Assembly: GCA_030698405.1 (NCBI GenBank)
Contig: JAUYMU010000137.1
Location: 1 to 64,000, forward strand
DNA length: 64,000 bases
Direction of reading: 5' to 3'
From: Bacteroidota bacterium
GTDB lineage: Bacteria > Bacteroidota > Bacteroidia > Bacteroidales > Prolixibacteraceae
The notes under the pieces were generated by a model. The model worked only from the letters and a program-made list of their open reading frames with translations. It was not told the origin of the DNA and did no database searches. Below are positions 1 through 9,655 of the stretch, in pieces (within the stretch, counting starts at the first letter, position 1; every line of letters starts with the position of its first letter). A program made the translations under genes and the position numbers.

Positions 1-148
1 GCCAACGCAACCTTTGGGTGGTATCTGTAATCTTCACTATATGTTTATTCATTCACTAATCACACTAAAAACCAAAACATGGAACGACCACCACCTTCAC
101 AATTTCGATTTACTCAAAAAACAAATTCATTTACAAAAAAATAAAAAC

Positions 149-607
149 ATGAAAACAACACTTTTTAAAATCAGTTTTATTTTCCTGTTCCTAAGTTTAA
201 TGGGGGCAGGGTGCGAAAAAGACGAAAATAATGACAATAATCTGGTTGTTAAGGAATTTCCAACCTTGTCCATGGGATATAATTTAAAACCCGGAGAAAC
301 TGTAATTATTCGTAATCAGGACACTTTTGAAAAAATATTTTCCAAAGATTTAATAGCACAGATTACATCATTACAGAACATTGACTTTACAAAGTATGAT
401 GTCCTTGCAGGTGAAAACTTTTATACAAGAGGTATTGCTAAGTTAGAGCACAAGTTTATCAAAATGGGAAATTATTCATATTTATACAAACTGGATATCT
501 TTCACAATCTGACTCTACCAGCAGGTAGCTTCTGCTATGGTATTATCATCAACAAGCTTCCAACGGAAGCTATCGTTAAATTTGAAGTAACTAAAATAAA
601 CGAATAA
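149..607 (+). CDS. small lipoprotein of unknown function
   Basis: A 152-residue protein whose start at 149 is chosen because it begins a classic lipoprotein signal (MKTTLFK, a hydrophobic stretch, then MGAGC with the lipid-anchor Cys at residue 22). An in-frame upstream ATG at 14 would bury this signal behind 45 low-complexity residues, so it is rejected. After the Cys comes an acidic, Asn-rich linker (EKDENNDNN) and a globular part of about 120 residues with alternating hydrophobic strands. I recognise no family. The broken S8 protease begins 11 bp downstream on the same strand, so the two may have been co-transcribed. Placement in the outer or inner membrane facing the periplasm is inferred from the lipobox. 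Confidence 0.7.
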   Translation: MKTTLFKISFIFLFLSLMGAGCEKDENNDNNLVVKEFPTLSMGYNLKPGETVIIRNQDTFEKIFSKDLIAQITSLQNIDFTKYDVLAGENFYTRGIAKLEHKFIKMGNYSYLYKLDIFHNLTLPAGSFCYGIIINKLPTEAIVKFEVTKINE

Positions 608-618
608 ATTTTTAAATT

Positions 619-3112
619 ATGAGAAAACATATTACGTTACTATACCTGCTTGTATTCATGGCAATATATGGTTTTGCCCAAAATGAGAGTAGCAAATATT
701 ACTATTATTACAAAACCGAAAAGTAGTTTTTAGAATTAAACACCGATTTTGTTTTTGTTTCGGTAACTGGTGATGAGGCAAAAAATGCCAATTTACTTAG
801 AGTTGGTGAGGGAACGTTCAAAAAAGAAAGATTGTCGGATAAAATGAAGCAAAAGTTAAACTTATCTGAGGACTTTTATTGGGCTGAACTAAAGCTTGGA
901 GAGAATACTGCCAAAGCAATATACAACGAAAAGGTAACAGCATTAAAACAAAACAGAAGCGTACAAATAGTTTCACCATATTTTAAGTCGGCAAGCTGCA
1001 AAAAGATTGGCTTAACTAATTTCTTTTATGTGAAACTAAAATCAACCGCTGATGTTGCGATTATGGAACAATATGCAAAACAAACCAATAGCATCATTGT
1101 AAAGCAAGATGATTTTATGCCGTTATGGTATGTATTGTCTTGTACAAAAGTGTCAGACAAAAATGCAATGGAATTGGCCAATCAGTTTTTCGAAAGCGAC
1201 TTATTTCAATATGCCGAACCTGATTTAATGCTTGATAACATCCTGAATTGTGTAAATGACACCTATTTCCCGCAGCAATGGGGTTTGAGAAATACGGGGC
1301 AATACGGCGGAAATTCGGGTATAGATATCAGAGCATGTGATGCCTGGAACTTATCGACCGGATCAAATATAAATGTGGCAGTTGTTGATGAGGGAATCCA
1401 ATTAAATCATCCTGATCTACAAGCTAACATCCATTCTCTAAGTTATGATGGTGAAAATGGTACATCACCAAGCATTATTCGGGGGGATCACGGAACAGCC
1501 TGTGCCGGGATTATTGGGGCAGTTGGAAATACAGCCGGAATAAGAGGAGTTGCGCCCAATTGCAGATTGATGTCTGTAAGCAATATTATGAATGCAGGAA
1601 CACCAAATATCAAACAGAAGTTAGCGAATGGTATTAACTGGGCTGTTCAAAATGGAGCACATATTATTAGCAATTCATGGGGAAGTGATCTTTTAATTAG
1701 TAGCTTAATCGACGATGCAATAACCAATGCCTTAACCAACGGCCGTGGTAGTTTAGGCTGCGTTGTTGTATTTGCAACAGGTAATGATAATGGGGCAGTA
1801 CAATACCCGGCTAATAGTAATCCTAATATTTTAGCCGTTGGGGCTATGAGCCAATGTGGTCAGCGCAAAAGCCCAACGTCATGTGATACTGAGTTTAGAT
1901 GGGGAAGTAATTTTGGGGCGACCTTAGATATTGTTGCACCAGGAGTGCTCATTCCAACAACAGACAGAACCGCAAACGATGGGTACAATCTAAATACCGA
2001 AAAAGCTTTACATCCTCGAAGTGGAGGCACATTGTTAACAACTGATTACGCCAACGATGATTATACTGTTTGGTTTAATGGTACTTCTTCGGCATGTCCC
2101 CACGTGGCAGGGGTTGCAGCACTAATATTATCTGTTAATCCATCATTAACAGGGCAGCAGGTCAGAGATATTATTGAGCAAACTGCCCAAAAAGTAGGGG
2201 GATATAACTACACTACGACAACAGGACGGACAAATGGAACTTGGCAAAATGATATGGGATACGGATTAGTAAATGCACTATGCGCAGTACAAAATGCATT
2301 AATGCGGTTGGCATCCATTTCCGGCCCTTCTACCGTCTGTTCTTCCGGTGCTACATTTACCATAAACAATTTTCCTGCCGGGGCAACAATCACCTGGGCT
2401 GTATCAGAAAATCTTCAAATAATAAATAGGCAAGATACCATACAAGTTACTGTTAACCGTATTTCCGGGGGTAATGCAACAATTTCGTCAACTATAACAA
2501 GTTCTTGTGGTAATATAATAACATTAACACGGACATTCAATTCATTCGTTTCTCTTTCAAAAGAATATGATTACTTAAATTGTAATGACATTATTGTTAC
2601 AGCAACTGCTTCTTCAGGAGCTTCAATAATCTGGGAGACCACAAACGGACTTCTTATTAACGGGATGTCATCTCCCCAATCAGGTATTGGAAATACAGTA
2701 ACAATTTCATCTCCTTATGGAACTGCTGGTGAGGTTACTGCAAGAAATTGTTATGAGTATAGTACGATAGATTTCAGCCCATGCGTTGAATGGTCTGCTA
2801 ATCTTAGGTTTATTAATTCTTCTTCTCCAGGAAATCCTATGCAGGGGGAACCATTGCAAGCAGAGGCAGACCCCGCCCCCTGGGATGGCAGTAGAATCCT
2901 CTGCAACTAATCAAGCAAACAGAGACAATAGACTTAATAATATCTTTACGGTACGGGTGTTCAATGCTTATGGTGTGCAGGTTTATAGTTCGCAAAAAGC
3001 AGGCAACAAGTTTAATATACCCATATCCAACCTTAAAGAAGGAGTATATGTTGTTGAAGTGAGCGAGGGCAAAAAGATAACCCGTAAACAATTGATTGTA
3101 AAAAAGAATTAA
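619..3112 (+). pseudogene. secreted subtilisin-like S8 protease with T9SS-type tail, disrupted
   Basis: Reading from the ATG at 619 gives a signal peptide (MRKHITLLYLLVFMAIYGFAQ) and a Tyr-rich start, then an in-frame TAG at 724-726. The same frame continues without another stop to 2910. The downstream part has the complete S8 triad: Asp in VVDEG (codon at 1387), His in GDHGTACAG (codon at 1489) and Ser in GTSSACPHVAG (codon at 2086). Near 2860-2890, around two C-runs, the frame must shift by one base to reach a C-terminal domain ending at 3112 (VRVFNAYGVQVYSS, LKEGVYVVEV, KQLIVKK), which resembles T9SS type A sorting domains. The gene therefore needs two corrections. It could be a real pseudogene or carry sequencing errors in homopolymers; the TAG is not in a homopolymer. 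Confidence 0.8.
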
Positions 3113-3141
3113 ACCCAGCCAATTGCCTTATCTACAAACCC

Positions 3142-3184
3142 ACAGCACCCATTTTTCTGAAAAAAAAAATGGGTGCTGTTTTTA
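3142..3184 (+). terminator. rho-independent terminator after the S8 protease
   Basis: ACAGCACCCATTTTT pairs with AAAAATGGGTGCTGT and is followed by a T-run, 30 bp after the end of the protease reading frame. Confidence 0.85.
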
Positions 3185-3397
3185 TTTGCCGTTATTGGTG
3201 GATTAGAAACCGCCAGAAGTTGAGAGTTTTAGCGCATATCCGGAAAAGCTTGGTTTGGTAATTTCTTCCGTCACTCCGTTTCATTGGTTCGGCATTCCGA
3301 TCATGTTGAACACTTATCCGATGGATTCAACCGCACCATGGAAGCTTTGGCTCGCCTTTCAGATGATTCGCTGCGCCACTTGGATGATTCGCTACAC

Positions 3398-3462
3398 CAC
3401 TCCGAAGCATATTTACGATGGCGTAAAACATCTTCAGAGTGGCGTGAAATTACTTCGGAGTG
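3398..3462. repeat. inverted repeat in a gene-free stretch
   Basis: The 594-bp stretch 3185-3778 has no convincing gene. It contains CACTCCGAAG (3398-3407) and its exact complement CTTCGGAGTG (3453-3462), and just before it a direct repeat beginning GATGATTCGCT (about 3363 and 3383). Short open frames here overlap one another, lack homology I can recognise and have no good ribosome-binding context. I read it as repeat-derived intergenic DNA. Confidence 0.5.
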
Positions 3463-3669
3463 CCAGTTTTTTCGTTCATTGATTAAACCTGAAAGTATAA
3501 GGGTGGATCAGCAAGAATTTGGGTCCTGTCAAGTTCAACTATTTGCCCATACTCATCAGGATATGCTCAGAAGTTCAAGGCGGCTTGTGCTGTGGATTTG
3601 TAATCCCAACAGACCCATTAAGAATGAGGTTTCTAAAACCTTGGAGGTTTGAATTTTTCAAAACAACTG

Positions 3670-3704
3670 AAAACTCCGGAGTAATTTTACTTCGGAGTTT
3701 TTTT
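3670..3704 (+). terminator. terminator-like hairpin upstream of the NIPSNAP gene
   Basis: AAAACTCCGGAGTAA and TTACTTCGGAGTTTT form a 15-bp stem with one G-T pair, followed by T's. No gene immediately precedes it, so it may belong to the repeat-like intergenic DNA. Confidence 0.5.
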
Positions 3705-3778
3705 ATGCCAATTATTTATATTCCGATGTTCCTTTCCTGAAAAATGGCTATTTTCGACAAACTAAATCAACATCAATC

Positions 3779-4555
3779 ATGCAAAGACGAAATTTTTTAA
3801 AAGGTACAGCCGCTATGGCAGCAGTAACTGTAACAGGCAGTTCAATAAATGCAAATAACCTTCCGGCACAAGACAACGAATTCTATGAATTCAGGGTTTA
3901 TCAGTTAACCGGTGGCGGCGCTAAAAACACACTAAAATCTTATTTGACTGAAGCTTTAATGCCCTTATTCAGCAAGTCAGGCATCAAACTCGGGGCATTT
4001 GAAGAACTCGATAAGGAAGAGCCACCAAAGGTTTATACACTTTTTGTTTATCCGTCTGCCGAAGTCTATTTCAAACTTCAAAAAGAACTTTCAACCGACA
4101 AAGATTACCTGGCAGCAGCCAAATCCTATTTCGAATTACCTGCTTCGAAACCAGTTTTCGAACGCTTCGAAACTTATCTGATGGAAGCTTTTGACGGAAT
4201 TCCAAAGTTGAAATTTCCGGAGAAAAACAGGGGATTGCTGGAACTACGTACCTATGAAAGTTACAACGAAGATGCCGCCCGGCGAAAGATCAACATGTTC
4301 AATGACGAGGAATTGCCATTGTTTGAAAAAGTAGGACTTCATCCTGTATTTTTCGGTAAAATACTGGCAGGCAAGCTTATGCCTGCGTTAATGTACATGC
4401 TTTGGTTTACCAATATGGAACAAAGGGAAGCAAACTGGAAAAAATTCGGAGAAAGTCCGGAATGGAAAGCAATGTCGGGCAAAGCAATTTATGCCGATAC
4501 AGTGAGCAAAGTCCGCAAGAAATTCCTCGTACCAACCGACTATTCACAAATTTAA
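3779..4555 (+). CDS. NIPSNAP family protein with Tat-type signal
   Basis: A 258-residue protein starting MQRRNFLKGTAAMAAVTVTG, a twin-arginine export signal (RRNFLK) with a hydrophobic, Ala/Thr-rich stretch. Two NIPSNAP-like halves follow: one beginning EFYEFRVYQL near residue 35 and one beginning LLELRTYES near residue 150. NIPSNAP domains are small ferredoxin-like modules of unclear biochemical role; many Bacteroidota exported members lie near sugar-metabolism genes. The stop overlaps the ATG of the following lipoprotein (TAATG), so the two are probably translated from one mRNA. The family call is firm; the role is unknown. Confidence 0.85.
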   Translation: MQRRNFLKGTAAMAAVTVTGSSINANNLPAQDNEFYEFRVYQLTGGGAKNTLKSYLTEALMPLFSKSGIKLGAFEELDKEEPPKVYTLFVYPSAEVYFKLQKELSTDKDYLAAAKSYFELPASKPVFERFETYLMEAFDGIPKLKFPEKNRGLLELRTYESYNEDAARRKINMFNDEELPLFEKVGLHPVFFGKILAGKLMPALMYMLWFTNMEQREANWKKFGESPEWKAMSGKAIYADTVSKVRKKFLVPTDYSQI

Positions 4556-5052
4556 TGAACAGAAATATCTTCCTATCAATAATATTGGCAGTCATCATTT
4601 GTTTTGGTGGCTGCACCAATACCCGTTATTTAACCGACTCATTGAGTATTGGCCGACAGCACGATATGCGCAAACACCGCACTGGACGAAACCTTGGCGA
4701 TGTTTGCAAATATTTTGTCTATTCATGTATATCCTGGGCCTCGGATTCGGAAAGTAGCTTTCGCCCAAGCGAACGCAATTTTAAGCGGATTACTTTGAGA
4801 AACGAATCGGCAGATTCATTATTTGTAAACATGGTTACCGACATTGTCTGGAAAGAAACTGGATATTGCGATATCATGGGAATTGCACTTCCTCCACAGG
4901 CGCATCAAAAGCTACTTGCTCCATTCCCCGCAGCTTATAATGTTTTCTTCAAGACTCGATTTTCTGATGAAGAAAAGTTCGAAATACGTACCGACAATAA
5001 ACATCCGGTATTCAGACTTAGAGCTGGAATGACTATATTGAAAGTTGATTAA
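4555..5052 (+). CDS. small lipoprotein, intact copy of a local duplicate
   Basis: The start at 4555 overlaps the stop of the NIPSNAP gene and gives a 165-residue protein with a lipoprotein signal (MNRNIFLSIILAV, then CFGGC, Cys-20). An in-frame ATG at 4402 lies inside the upstream gene and is rejected. The mature part has conserved blocks shared with the broken copy at 8132-8628: SIGRQHDMRKHRT, CISWASDSESSF, LFVNMVTD, GYCD-MGI and LRAGMT. I do not recognise the family. The lipobox places it on the periplasmic side of a membrane. Tight coupling to the NIPSNAP gene suggests a shared function. Confidence 0.75.
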   Translation: MNRNIFLSIILAVIICFGGCTNTRYLTDSLSIGRQHDMRKHRTGRNLGDVCKYFVYSCISWASDSESSFRPSERNFKRITLRNESADSLFVNMVTDIVWKETGYCDIMGIALPPQAHQKLLAPFPAAYNVFFKTRFSDEEKFEIRTDNKHPVFRLRAGMTILKVD

Positions 5053-5422
5053 CAGGTATCAATATTGAAAACCAAACGATTATCAAAAAAAAACAATTAA
5101 ATCTATCGTTTTTTTCTCACTCAATGTACTGTTCTATCATACAGTTATAGCCATCAATCAAAATCTTAACACACCTAAGTTGAAAATCAAAAAAATTTAT
5201 TTCCGAATGACATTATGGGCAAAATATTGGGTGATTCCTGATATAAATGCTGTATCAAATTGATTAATATCAGAAGCTTTCACCGCTTCTTCAATTTACA
5301 TTATAATTCAAATCATTCAGACAAGTTGGTTTAATCTATGATTTTAAAGCCAAGTGCGGTTAAAATATTTAACACACAAAATGCCATAATCAAAACATGT
5401 ACTTTGAGCTATGAGCATTTTG

Positions 5423-5457
5423 ACAAAGGGTGCTGGCTATAGACCAGCACCCTTTGT
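5423..5457 (-). terminator. terminator of the 5476-7499 reverse operon
   Basis: ACAAAGGGTGCTGG and CCAGCACCCTTTGT form a perfect 14-bp stem with a 7-base loop, just beyond the 3' end of the reverse-strand gene. It could also stop forward transcription. The rest of the gap 5053-5475 shows nothing I can identify. Confidence 0.8.
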
Positions 5458-5475
5458 TATTGTTGAATATATAGA

Positions 5476-6027
5476 TTACCATTTTTTTAGATCAAATCCA
5501 ATGTTCAATTGTAGAACGATTGGAAAGAATCCGTTATTCCCAATCATATCAAAATAATATACGGGTCCAACATCAAATAATAAATGAAAATTGCCATAGG
5601 ATCGTTGAATACCCCAAGTCGGACCAAAAGCAAGATCTATGTCATTTTTTCGTATTATGTTCTCTGAGGTTATGTCCTTAAAATTGGTCAGTAATCTTGC
5701 TCCCCAATAATTACCTGAATTTGATGAGATATTTTTTCCTTTACGTACCCTTATATCCCGATTATAAAACTTTTTATACGACAGGTCTAAGAATGGAGCA
5801 ATGAAATATGTAAAGCCAGAATTGGTATAGCTCAAGTTCATATAGCTGCCACTTACTCCGATTCCTGTATTTGCAGATAACGTAGATTTATTTGATATAG
5901 GTAGTTCCATTTCAATACCAGGGCTAACTAAATTTGCTCTGACAATCTTTTGTAAATTATCAGTAGTTTCTTGCGCCCAAGATGTAATACCAATAAAAAT
6001 AAACAACATATAGAATATCGTTTTCAT
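5476..6027 (-). CDS. exported beta-rich protein, putative outer-membrane barrel
   Basis: A 183-residue protein with a signal peptide (MKTIFYMLFIFIGITSWAQ). The mature part is rich in alternating strands with aromatic residues (GVSGSYMNLSYT, FIAPFLDLSYKKF, FHLLFDVGPVYYF) and ends in a strand, LQLNIGFDLKKW. This is the look of a small Bacteroidota outer-membrane beta-barrel, but I recognise no specific family. It is the second gene of a two-gene reverse-strand unit, 17 bp after the lipoprotein gene, suggesting that the lipoprotein and barrel work together at the outer membrane. Confidence 0.65.
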   Translation of the reverse strand: MKTIFYMLFIFIGITSWAQETTDNLQKIVRANLVSPGIEMELPISNKSTLSANTGIGVSGSYMNLSYTNSGFTYFIAPFLDLSYKKFYNRDIRVRKGKNISSNSGNYWGARLLTNFKDITSENIIRKNDIDLAFGPTWGIQRSYGNFHLLFDVGPVYYFDMIGNNGFFPIVLQLNIGFDLKKW

Positions 6028-6044
6028 CGCTTTAATTTTTCATG

Positions 6045-7499
6045 TTAATCAAAAGTAATTCTAACACCTCTCCATATTCCCCCTCTGCGAGCAGCGCCAT
6101 ACAATATGGAATTTTGCAAAAAAGTATATTTTGCTGTTAAGTTGGTGAAATCTTTAAGGGGATCAGGCCATCCAATCTCATTGTATCCAGTTATATTTAT
6201 ACTTATTGTTCCCCCCGAACTATTCGCAATAATTGTTGTATGCATATCGGTTAAAGTTCTTCCTTCTGAATATGGAGCTAATGAAATTTTTGTTTTAGAG
6301 ATATCATAATTTCGAACGAAACCATTATTTTCTAATACATATAAACTAGGAATTAATCGAATTGCTTCTAATGAATTAGTTGGATTCTGGAATTTATTGT
6401 TCAAAAAACTAACGGTAGACTTGCCAGCTATTTTACTGGCATTCCATAATGCACCAATCTTCTCTTTCTGTGTAAAATCTAACTCTAACCCCAATATGTC
6501 AAATGTTTTCCATGTTTTCTTTAAAAACACAGATTGACTATAACCTAAATTTTTTGCAGCCTGAGTTTGAAAATTAAAATCTGGAAGCCCATTCGTAGTG
6601 GCGAACGGGCCAAAAAGGCTTCTAGGCCACTTTTCCTCCAAATTTAATATTTCCCATCCATTAATGATTTCGTCACAATCTGCTTTTCTCCAAAGACCAG
6701 TCCACCCCTTATATTGAGTTTTTGTTTTAATTCCCATTTCTGAATAAAAAGGAAATCTTTGTGCATAAAACTTTACATCAACTACGTTTCTGCTGTCAAA
6801 ATGATTCTCTACGCTTTTTGAAAATCCCCAGATTCCATCCCATGCCTTACCAGCTAATGTTCTACCATCATTGACATCAACCCAATCTGATTCTAATGGT
6901 AATGTTGCAGATTTAAGAGCTTGTAAATTGACCGTTGGGATTTCTGCAGATGGATCCTTTTTTCGAAAAGTATCGTAAAAGAAGAGATTATTGTAATCTT
7001 TCAACTTGTACATGCCATTTGGAAAAGAATAACCTAGCGCATAATTTATCGATTCGGTGTTAACCAATGTTGTATCATTAATATTTAATTCTCTTAACCA
7101 AACGTAATTTTCTCTTGGCGTAAAAAAAGTGCCAAGTTCTGATATTTTAAAGAACACATCGCCTATGACAATCTCATAACGCTCGTTAAGTAATTCTTTC
7201 AATAATTCACTATAAATTAATGTGTCCGCTAATGTGTCCGTTATTTCTCCTTCAACAGATTTTAAATTTTTCTCTAATCGTACTATATTATCTATCCTTT
7301 TTGAAATAAGGCCAGTACTTTTCAGAGATTCAATTGATTCATTAAAATGTTGTTGTGATAAAAAGATTGGTACGTCTGTTATTTTAGTATTTGATAATGA
7401 TATTTCACTATCAGAAATCAATTGTTTTTTACAGGAACAAAATATAATTATTGAAACTATTAAAAAACATAGAATGAGCATATTTTTTTTATTCATCAT
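6045..7499 (-). CDS. large lipoprotein of unknown function
   Basis: A 484-residue protein with a lipoprotein signal (MMNKKNMLILCFLIVSIIIF, then CSCKK). Either of the first two Met codons could be the start. The mature part is globular, with Trp/Gly-rich segments (KAWDGIWGFSK, QYKGWTGLWRKADC) and a C-terminal block ending RGGIWRGVRITFD. No catalytic signature is recognisable. It leads the two-gene unit with the putative barrel protein. The unit lies between the two copies of the duplicated small lipoprotein (4555 and 8132) and has no similarity to its flanks, so it may be an insertion. Confidence 0.65.
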   Translation of the reverse strand: MMNKKNMLILCFLIVSIIIFCSCKKQLISDSEISLSNTKITDVPIFLSQQHFNESIESLKSTGLISKRIDNIVRLEKNLKSVEGEITDTLADTLIYSELLKELLNERYEIVIGDVFFKISELGTFFTPRENYVWLRELNINDTTLVNTESINYALGYSFPNGMYKLKDYNNLFFYDTFRKKDPSAEIPTVNLQALKSATLPLESDWVDVNDGRTLAGKAWDGIWGFSKSVENHFDSRNVVDVKFYAQRFPFYSEMGIKTKTQYKGWTGLWRKADCDEIINGWEILNLEEKWPRSLFGPFATTNGLPDFNFQTQAAKNLGYSQSVFLKKTWKTFDILGLELDFTQKEKIGALWNASKIAGKSTVSFLNNKFQNPTNSLEAIRLIPSLYVLENNGFVRNYDISKTKISLAPYSEGRTLTDMHTTIIANSSGGTISINITGYNEIGWPDPLKDFTNLTAKYTFLQNSILYGAARRGGIWRGVRITFD

Positions 7500-8131
7500 A
7501 TTTGCTTTAATCGTGATTTGTTTTGAGTTTAACCGTATTCTTTATGACTATTGGAAACCAGCCTTTAAAATCCTATTTTTCAGTCATGTAAATGATTTTG
7601 GATCTCTGTAAAAAAAGACTTGAACTAATTAAATTTATATCATAGGCATTTAGTTTGTTTATTAATATTGCGAAAGTAAATTTTTTTGCAAAATATTATA
7701 TACAACACAGACATTCTCTCTATGAATTTACAATTTCATAATACTTGTTATTTAATTTTTATCATCGGGTTATAAAAGGATTTAAATATCATTAATCCCT
7801 AATTCGTTATTCTTTCTTTGTTGGTGGCTCCTGTCTTGAAAACGAATACCAAAAGAATCCAAATGTGTTTTAATCACTTGCCTTTCATCGAAAATTCAAT
7901 TAGTAAATGTGAATTTTGTAATAGATAGATTATAAAAATACTGATGATTCTGTGTTGTGATTAGGCAAATCAAATGCGACAAAAGTAGAATCAGACTTCC
8001 TGATCTCCCTATGGTTAGGTAAAACCAATACTTTTGATTTGAAATGAAAAAGGAATAGTTAATCTCGGTGTGAAGGAATCAAATCGAGGTGTAAAGTCAG
8101 TATGATGTTTCTGACCCCAACCGATTATTTA
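7500..8131. other. gene-free stretch upstream of the reverse operon
   Basis: About 630 bp of AT-rich DNA without a supportable gene. It must hold the promoter of the 7499 lipoprotein gene on the reverse strand; I could not assign a clear TAnnTTTG box. The last 25 bp before 8132 resemble the end of the NIPSNAP gene (CCAACCGATTATTTAATG against CCAACCGACTATTCACAAATTTAATG near 4530-4557), showing that the downstream duplicate carries a remnant of that gene. Confidence 0.5.
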
Positions 8132-8628
8132 ATGAATCGAAAGATCTTCATATCAATAATATTGGCAGTCACCATTTGTTCTGGTGGCTGCACCAATTCC
8201 CGTTTTTAACCGACTCATTGAGTATTGGCCGACAGCACGATATGCGCAAACACCGCACTGAACGAAACCTTGGCGATGTTTACAAATATTTTGTCTATTC
8301 ATGTATATCCTGGGCCTCGGATTCGGAAAGTAGCTTTCGCCCAAGAGAACGCAATTTTAAGCTGATTACTTTGAGAAACGAATCAACCGATACGTTGTTT
8401 GTTAATATGGTCACAGATGTTGTATGGAAAGAAGCTGGCTACTGCGATGTCATGGGAATAGTACTTCCACCGGCAGCCAAACAAAAATTGCTACTTCCCT
8501 ATCCTGCCGCCTACAATATTTATTTCCAAACACCTTTTACTGAAGAGGAAAAACTCGAGGTCCGAACCGACAGTAAACTTCGCCGGATCAGACTAAGAGC
8601 AGGCATGACGGTATTTGACATCGAATAG
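8132..8628 (+). pseudogene. frameshifted second copy of the small lipoprotein
   Basis: The ATG at 8132 opens a lipoprotein signal nearly identical to the intact copy (MNRKIFISIILAV, then CSGGC), but one base is missing near 8205: CGTTTTTAACC here against CGTTATTTAACC at 4624. This creates an immediate TAA. In the shifted frame the rest is closely related to the intact copy up to 8628 (SIGRQHDMRKHRT, CISWASDSESSF, LRAGMTVFDIE). Differences elsewhere are mostly conservative or silent, so the frame was under selection until recently. Either the lesion is recent or it is a base-call error. Confidence 0.8.
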
Positions 8629-8687
8629 GAAGCGCAAAAAACTATCAGATTCCTTATTCAGAATTTAAAAACATACGCAGAACTTAT

Positions 8688-9536
8688 TTACTGAAATAGG
8701 TTCTGCGTTTTTAGATAATTATCTATCATGCTGTTATATTGATTCATTATTTCTTTTAGCACCAGCCATTGTGTATTGAACACCTGTTTACCGATTGATC
8801 TTACAGGTAAAACTTTTGGTGAAGTTCCGGTTAAAAAAACGGCATCGTATTTATTTATTTCTGATGCCAAAACAGCTTCTTCTATGATTGCAAATCCCAA
8901 TTCGGTGAGGCATTGTAAAACTTTCTGTCGGGTAACGCCAACCAGTACCTGATAAGCCGGAGCTGTATAAAACCTGTTTCCCTTCACAAAAAAAACATTC
9001 GAACGACTTCCTTCGGTGATCAATCCATCGCGATCGACCAGCAAAACTTCATAAAGTTCCTGATCTGCAATCATCTGATTTGCCCGTTCACGAATGACAT
9101 TTTGGATAATTTTAGCATTCGGATTTTCGCGTTCGGCAAAAAGAAGTTCGGCTTTAACGCCCTGTTCGTAATCATTCGTATCAGGATAACTATGCGAAAT
9201 AAACGAAAATGACCACTGGTTCACTTTTTTAAATTCAGCAAGAATAAATTTCACATTGCCATTTTTAATTTGGTTAAGTCTCACGAGCTCCAGTATATTA
9301 TGCCTGAATTCAGGTAAATCCATTTCAAAATTAAAACCGCTCATTTGAACAGAAGAAACTAACCGGGTATAATGATCTTCCAGAAAAAGCGCAATACCGT
9401 CAATAATACGAATTACTTCATAAACAGACTGATCGGAGTTCAACAGCGTGGCATTTAATTCAGAATTGAACAAATTTCCATGATTGGTAATAACGTATTT
9501 TTTCCTTTTATCAACTGTTTCTTTTCTGGCGTTCAT
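8688..9536 (-). CDS. class IV PLP aminotransferase (BCAT/ADC-lyase type)
   Basis: A 282-residue fold-type IV PLP enzyme, the group that includes branched-chain aminotransferase, D-amino-acid aminotransferase and aminodeoxychorismate lyase. The likely PLP lysine is K142 in NAKIIQNVIRERAN, and the cofactor-site block LLVDRDGLITEGSRSNVFFV has E175. The phosphate-binding region is KYDAVFLTGTSPKVLPV near the C-terminus. Length fits the family. Sequence alone does not separate the subfamilies, so the substrate is left open. It is transcribed divergently from the histidine kinase at 9656, with about 120 bp between them. Confidence 0.85.
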   Translation of the reverse strand: MNARKETVDKRKKYVITNHGNLFNSELNATLLNSDQSVYEVIRIIDGIALFLEDHYTRLVSSVQMSGFNFEMDLPEFRHNILELVRLNQIKNGNVKFILAEFKKVNQWSFSFISHSYPDTNDYEQGVKAELLFAERENPNAKIIQNVIRERANQMIADQELYEVLLVDRDGLITEGSRSNVFFVKGNRFYTAPAYQVLVGVTRQKVLQCLTELGFAIIEEAVLASEINKYDAVFLTGTSPKVLPVRSIGKQVFNTQWLVLKEIMNQYNSMIDNYLKTQNLFQ

Positions 9537-9655
9537 ATATGCAATTGTGGTTTACAGTCTTTATTATTCAGGTCATCATGAAAAAACAATGAATTAATCC
9601 GATATCTTAGCAAACTAATACAATAACTGTTTTGTTTAGTATATAAAAACCTAAA

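Noticed and set aside
3255-3740. Overlapping short open frames in 3255-3740
   Set aside because: They overlap each other, are built on local repeats and end in a terminator-like hairpin.
7909-7942. TGTGAATTTTGTAA resembling one half of the stress element
   Set aside because: No second half 21 bp downstream and no TTTR at the right distance; probably chance.
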